In this document: positions 6,925-9,342 of the stretch, in pieces
Layout of the letters: every line of letters starts with the position of its first letter
How positions within the stretch are numbered: the stretch's first letter is position 1
Origin: Caulobacteraceae bacterium
Lineage (GTDB): Bacteria; Pseudomonadota; Alphaproteobacteria; Caulobacterales; Caulobacteraceae
DNA: 9,342 bases
Direction of reading: 5' to 3'
Assembly: GCA_947452665.1 (NCBI GenBank)
Contig: CANGEH010000065.1
Span: 1-9,342, forward strand
Position numbers and translations under genes: made by a program
Notes under the pieces: model-generated
Seen by the model: the letters and a program-made list of their open reading frames with translations, nothing else
What the model was told of the DNA's origin: nothing
The model's database searches: none

Positions 6925-8097
6925 TTAGGCTAAGGCCAGATCGGCGCTGGCGACCTGATAGGCCCAGTCGAGCCAGGGCGTCAGGGCATCGAGGTCCGAG
7001 GCCTCAATCGTCGCCCCGCACCAGATGCGCAGGCCTGGAGGCGCGTCGCGATAGGCACCAATATCCAGGGCGACAACCTCTTTTTCCAAGAGGCTGGCCA
7101 GCTTTTTGGCAAAATCAGCCTGGGCTGCGGCATCGAGCGCGGTGATCTTGGGATCAACCACCTTCAGACAGACCGAGGTATTGGAGCGGGTCTCTGGCCG
7201 GGCGGGCAGGAAATCGACCCAGGGCGTTTTCTCGACCCAGTCGGCAATAACGCTAAGATTAGTGTCGGCGCGGCGGCGAAGTTCGGTCAGGCCGCCAATC
7301 TTTTGCGCCCATTTCAGGGCGTCCAGATAGTCCTCTACGCAAAGCATGGAGGGGGTATTGATGGTCGCCCCCTCAAATATATCGGCGCTCAGCTTGCCGC
7401 CCTTGGTCAGGCGAAACAGCTTGGGCAGGGGCCAGGGCGGGCTATAGGCCTCTAGCCGCTCGACCGCGCGCGGCGACAGGATCAAGACCCCGTGCGCGCC
7501 CTCGCCGCCCAGCACTTTTTGCCAAGAAAACGTCACCACATCGAGCTTGGCCCAGTCCAGGTCTTGGGCAAAGGCCGCAGACGTTGCGTCGCAAATCGTG
7601 ATGCCTTGGCGATTGGCAGCGATGAAGTCGGCATTCTCGACGCGCACGCCAGAGGTGGTACCATTCCAGGTAAAGACCAGATCGCAGTCGCCGCGCACCT
7701 TGGTCAGGTCCGGCAAATGACCATAATCGGCCTCTAAAATTTCGGTGTCTTTTAGCTTGAGCTGCTTGACCACATCGGTGACCCAGTCCTTGCCAAAGCT
7801 TTCAAAGGCCAGCATCTGCACTGGACGCGCACCCAGCATGGACCACATGGCGGCCTCGACCGCGCCTGTGTCGGAGCCGGGCATAATGCCGATCAGATAA
7901 TCGGCTGGCACTTCCAGCACTGTGCGGGTGCGGTCAATGGCGTCTTGCAGACGGCCTTTTCCGAGTTTGGAGCGGTGGGACCGGCCGAGCACGGCGCTCG
8001 AGAGCTGGTCCAGGGCCCAGCCTGGCCGTTTGGCGCATGGGCCGGAAGAAAATTCAGGACGCGCAGGGCGCATCGCTGGCTTGGCGATCGTGTTCAT
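6925..8097 (-). CDS. serC: Phosphoserine aminotransferase SerC (alphaproteobacterial/Methanosarcina type)
   Basis: SerC transfers the amino group of glutamate to 3-phosphohydroxypyruvate to give phosphoserine, and in many bacteria also serves vitamin B6 synthesis. The protein has 390 residues and is a fold-type I PLP enzyme. The PLP-anchoring lysine is K194 in FSWQKVLGGEGAHG, and D170 in ICDATSAAF is placed to bind the PLP ring nitrogen. The N-terminal RPARPEFSSGPCAKRPGW and the phosphate-cup sequence GIMPGSDTGAVEAAMW (70-85) are typical of the group that differs from enterobacterial SerC. The ATG at 8097 has GGGA about ten bases upstream, lying in a hairpin described separately. It is the first gene of a serC-serA unit, so two consecutive steps of one pathway are co-transcribed. 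Control probably acts at the leader and promoter. Confidence 0.96.
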   Translation of the reverse strand: MNTIAKPAMRPARPEFSSGPCAKRPGWALDQLSSAVLGRSHRSKLGKGRLQDAIDRTRTVLEVPADYLIGIMPGSDTGAVEAAMWSMLGARPVQMLAFESFGKDWVTDVVKQLKLKDTEILEADYGHLPDLTKVRGDCDLVFTWNGTTSGVRVENADFIAANRQGITICDATSAAFAQDLDWAKLDVVTFSWQKVLGGEGAHGVLILSPRAVERLEAYSPPWPLPKLFRLTKGGKLSADIFEGATINTPSMLCVEDYLDALKWAQKIGGLTELRRRADTNLSVIADWVEKTPWVDFLPARPETRSNTSVCLKVVDPKITALDAAAQADFAKKLASLLEKEVVALDIGAYRDAPPGLRIWCGATIEASDLDALTPWLDWAYQVASADLALA

Positions 8098-8160
8098 TGT
8101 CTCTAGTTCCCATCCTTACAGATGAGCAGCGCCCCGTTGGGGAGGCGTGGCCCGAGGCCG
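8098..8160 (-). ncRNA. Candidate serC leader RNA (cis-regulatory)
   Basis: The minus-strand leader before serC folds into two adjacent hairpins. The first pairs CGCC-T-CC (8147-8141, one bulged T) with GGGGCG (8135-8130) around CCAAC. The second pairs CTCATC (8126-8121) with GATGGG (8114-8109, one G-T pair) around TGTAAG, and its 3' arm contains the AGGATGGGA ribosome-binding region. The serC leader motif reported in alphaproteobacteria lies before serC-serA, and its final stem overlaps the serC ribosome-binding site, exactly this arrangement. I matched it by position and architecture from memory, not by a covariance search. A ligand or partner is not known to me. Sequestering the site would lower SerC synthesis. 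Confidence 0.6.
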
Positions 8161-8188
8161 ATAGACTCCTTTTCGAGCCGCCGCGCAA
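8160..8188 (-). promoter_or_regulatory. Candidate promoter of serC-serA
   Basis: On the minus strand TTGCGC (8188-8183) is followed after 17 bases by TCTATC (8165-8160), giving a start near 8153 at the head of the serC leader hairpins. The -10 box is a weak match. A GACTC site (8164-8168), the target of CcrM-type methylation, overlaps it. The position relative to the leader is the main support. Confidence 0.35.
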
Positions 8189-8196
8189 GAGGGATT

Positions 8197-8213
8197 TTGT
8201 CGCAGATCGACAA
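8197..8213. promoter_or_regulatory. Palindromic operator candidate upstream of serC
   Basis: TTGTCG (8197-8202) and CGACAA (8208-8213) form a perfect six-base-pair inverted repeat with a five-base spacer (17 bp in all). It lies eight bases upstream of the candidate -35 of serC and 32 bases beyond the vapC stop. Size and symmetry suit a dimeric regulator, and the place suits an activator of serC-serA. The regulator is unknown. Confidence 0.42.
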
Positions 8214-8244
8214 TTGATGTGTCGGGTGTGTGATGGGGCGAGGG

Positions 8245-8634
8245 TTAGAGCAGGCGCACTGGGCTTGCGCCCACTAGTTTCGCTACTGAGGCGAGCTGTC
8301 GATCAAAAGTCACAAATGTTTCAGAGGATTGGGCTGCGGCAAGGTGGAGGGCATCGGCGAAATCCATGCCCTTAGTAGTCCAATCTAAAGCCAAGGAAAC
8401 CTGTTCGGGCTCCTGTAGGGTAACATTCGGAAGCCCAACAAAATCTTTAAGACTGGAAATCACTTCGGGCTTGGGCAGTTTGTAGGCGCTGCGCAATACC
8501 CATTCGACCTCAAGCAAGACCGTAGTGCTAACCCAAACTCTATTATCTTCAACAAACGCACGCGCCCTGCCAGACTGTTGGAGATGGTCGCCGATGAGAA
8601 TTCGAATAATGAGGTTGGTGTCAATCGCAAGCAT
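8245..8634 (-). CDS. vapC: VapC-family PIN-domain ribonuclease toxin
   Basis: This is a predicted endoribonuclease toxin of a type II toxin-antitoxin pair, acting on RNA in the cytoplasm when not bound by its antitoxin. The 129-residue protein is a single PIN domain. The conserved acidic residues are visible: D5 in MLAIDTN, E42 in VLLEVEW, D91 and D94 in MDFADALHLAAA, and D111 in VTFDRQL. All look intact, so activity is expected. The ATG at 8634 has AAGAGG eight bases upstream, inside the antitoxin gene. A TTG at 8655 would add seven residues (RKRRDGM) and is unlikely. The start overlaps the antitoxin gene by 14 bases, pointing to translational coupling. GC by hand count over 8281-8634 is 179 of 354 bases, about 51%, clearly below the neighbouring genes, and AGA, AGG and CGA arginine codons appear early, which suggests acquisition by transfer. 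Which RNA it cuts cannot be told. Confidence 0.9.
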   Translation of the reverse strand: MLAIDTNLIIRILIGDHLQQSGRARAFVEDNRVWVSTTVLLEVEWVLRSAYKLPKPEVISSLKDFVGLPNVTLQEPEQVSLALDWTTKGMDFADALHLAAAQSSETFVTFDRQLASVAKLVGASPVRLL

Positions 8635-8893
8635 GCCGTCGCGCCTCTTCCGCAACGCCGGCGTCCATTTCTTCCAATGACAAGGTGCCCACGGGAGACT
8701 TTAACTGTCCAAACACCTTGTTCATATCAGTTTGGGGAAAGAGGGGCGCTCGCCGCAACGTCACGGTGCCGTCCGTTTCTTCAACCACCAATTTGGCCCC
8801 AGCGCCCCAGCCCAAATTGTCTCTTACGGCCTTGGGCAATATGACCTGACCCTTGGTGGAGACGGTCGTCGTCAGTATGTCGGTTAAGGCCAT
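8621..8893 (-). CDS. vapB: AbrB/MazE-fold antitoxin (VapB)
   Basis: This is the predicted antitoxin that binds and inhibits the adjacent PIN toxin and represses its own promoter. The protein has 90 residues. Residues about 8-50 are the swapped-hairpin DNA-binding domain (TTVSTKGQVILPKAVRDNL, then KLVVEETDGTVTLRR). The C-terminal half (residues about 51-90, with SLEEMDAGVAEEARR) would be the toxin-binding tail. The ATG at 8893 has AGGGGG eight bases upstream. It comes first in a two-gene unit and ends inside the vapC start region, the usual antitoxin-first order that keeps antitoxin in excess. The DNA target is probably the direct repeat next to the -10 box. The fold is certain by eye; the partner assignment rests on the overlap. 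Confidence 0.9.
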   Translation of the reverse strand: MALTDILTTTVSTKGQVILPKAVRDNLGWGAGAKLVVEETDGTVTLRRAPLFPQTDMNKVFGQLKSPVGTLSLEEMDAGVAEEARRHACD

Positions 8894-8908
8894 GTTGCAA
8901 ACCCCCTA

Positions 8909-8925
8909 GTAAGACGAAGGTAAGA
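8909..8925. promoter_or_regulatory. Direct-repeat operator candidate for vapBC
   Basis: GTAAGA occurs at 8909-8914 and again at 8920-8925, eleven bases apart, about one helical turn. The pair covers the -10 box and the predicted start site of vapBC, where a bound VapBC complex would block transcription. Autorepression is the rule for such pairs; that this repeat is the site is inference. Confidence 0.4.
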
Positions 8926-8950
8926 TATGCTTGGGTGTGCGATTTCACAA
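8922..8950 (-). promoter_or_regulatory. Promoter of vapBC
   Basis: On the minus strand TTGTGA (8950-8945) and TATCTT (8927-8922) are separated by exactly 17 bases, a good sigma-70 match. Transcription would start near 8915, leaving a leader of about 22 bases with the AGGGGG site before vapB. This gives the toxin-antitoxin pair its own promoter, separate from the atp operon whose terminator lies just upstream. Confidence 0.6.
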
Positions 8951-8960
8951 GGCCCCCCCC

Positions 8961-8996
8961 AAACAAAAACCGCCGCCGGATCACTCCAGCGGCGGC
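8961..8996 (-). terminator. Intrinsic terminator of the atp operon
   Basis: On the minus strand CCGCCGC (8995-8989) pairs with GCGGCGG (8976-8970). Two more pairs form past one mismatch, with a six-base loop. The stem is followed directly by TTTTTGTTT. It begins about 28 bases after the atpC stop and is a textbook rho-independent terminator closing the ATP synthase operon. Confidence 0.9.
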
Positions 8997-9023
8997 TTAA
9001 ATCGTCTTTAACCTAGCCCGGCC

Positions 9024-9299
9024 CTAGTGAACCGCAGCGGCCTCGGCCTCAACAGCGTGTTCGGCCAGGATGGTTAGGCCTTCGCCGGTGACATCGGCAA
9101 AACCGCCCTGGATGGTAAAGGCGCGGCTTGTGGTGCCGTCGGTAATGGTCACTGTGCCTTCGCGCAGTGTGGTCATGAAGGGCGCATGACCGGCCAGCAC
9201 GCCGAAGTCACCTTCGGCGCCCGGTGCATCGACCTGGTCGACCTCACCGGAAAACAGCTGCCGCTCAGGCGCGACCAGGGAAAAGTGCAGCTTGGCCAT
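9024..9299 (-). CDS. atpC: ATP synthase F1 epsilon subunit AtpC (short form)
   Basis: AtpC is the epsilon subunit of the F1 rotor stalk and couples proton flow to ATP synthesis at the inner membrane. The 91-residue protein is the N-terminal beta-sandwich domain: LHFSLVAPERQLFSGEVDQV at the start, then PGAEGDFGVLAGHAPFMTTL and GGFADVTGEGLTILAEHAVE. It then stops within a few residues of the sandwich. The C-terminal two-helix domain that inhibits ATP hydrolysis in the E. coli protein (about 139 residues) is absent. Short epsilon subunits are, to my knowledge, normal in Caulobacterales, so this is not a truncation artefact. Five bases separate its ATG from the atpD stop, so it is co-translated with the operon and is its last gene, followed by a strong terminator. 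Confidence 0.95.
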   Translation of the reverse strand: MAKLHFSLVAPERQLFSGEVDQVDAPGAEGDFGVLAGHAPFMTTLREGTVTITDGTTSRAFTIQGGFADVTGEGLTILAEHAVEAEAAAVH

Positions 9300-9304
9300 A
9301 GGCT

Positions 9305-9342
9305 TTAGGCCACTTCAGCCGCAAGACGCTCGGCCTTTTCCA
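9305..9342 (-). CDS. atpD: ATP synthase F1 beta subunit AtpD, C-terminal end only
   Basis: Only the last eleven codons and the TAA stop (9307-9305) lie in the window, reading EKAERLAAEVA. The identity rests on position: atpD directly precedes atpC in the F1 operon of almost all bacteria, and the five-base gap and the charged alanine-rich tail fit. The sequence alone would not identify it. Confidence 0.75.
   Translation of the reverse strand, partial: EKAERLAAEVA

Noticed and set aside
8056..8113. A short out-of-frame ORF starting at the ATG at 8113 in the serC leader hairpin
   Set aside because: It has no properly spaced ribosome-binding site and no run of serine codons that would mark an attenuator peptide.
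8635..8655. A TTG start seven codons upstream for the PIN toxin
   Set aside because: PIN proteins begin a few residues before the first catalytic aspartate; the ATG at 8634 does so and has a well-placed AAGAGG site.
1..9342. tRNA or rRNA genes, CRISPR arrays, insertion sequences, prophage or attachment sites
   Set aside because: None seen on either strand; every gap is under 150 bases and is described by the features given.

Overview
The window is a stretch of bacterial chromosome from an alphaproteobacterium, most likely in or near the Caulobacterales. This rests on several things: GC of roughly 60% by eye; an alphaproteobacterial-type SerC followed by a long SerA; an RluA-family gene directly upstream of an RpoH sigma factor; a short ATP synthase epsilon subunit; and GANTC (CcrM-type) sites that fall disproportionately between genes. 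The genus cannot be named from sequence reading alone.

Layout, left to right. (1) 1-1664, minus strand: a PhoD-type secreted alkaline phosphatase with a Tat-like signal, running off the left edge. (2) 1758-3787, plus strand: an RluD-like 23S rRNA pseudouridine synthase and then the heat-shock sigma factor RpoH, with a sigma-32-like promoter between them. (3) A GC-rich nested inverted repeat between the convergent rpoH and purA. (4) 3877-8097, minus strand: serC, serA and purA in transcription order, giving the first two steps of serine synthesis from 3-phosphoglycerate and then the committed step to AMP. serC is preceded by a leader that folds into two hairpins, the last covering the ribosome-binding site; this matches the description of the alphaproteobacterial serC leader RNA. 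A short inverted repeat and a plausible promoter lie just upstream. (5) 8245-8893, minus strand: a VapBC-like toxin-antitoxin pair (AbrB-fold antitoxin, PIN ribonuclease), overlapping by 14 bases, with its own promoter and a direct-repeat operator candidate. (6) 8961-9342, minus strand: the end of the ATP synthase operon (atpD tail, atpC) closed by a clear intrinsic terminator.

The gene content is mostly core metabolism and regulation, and I see no wholly new multi-gene system. The parts most worth a second look are regulatory: the serC leader with its operator and promoter, the apparent self-controlled rpoH promoter, and the control region of the toxin-antitoxin pair. That pair looks like a later, AT-richer insertion between the atp and ser operons. 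Intergenic stretches are all under 150 bases, and I found no tRNA, rRNA, CRISPR array or insertion sequence.
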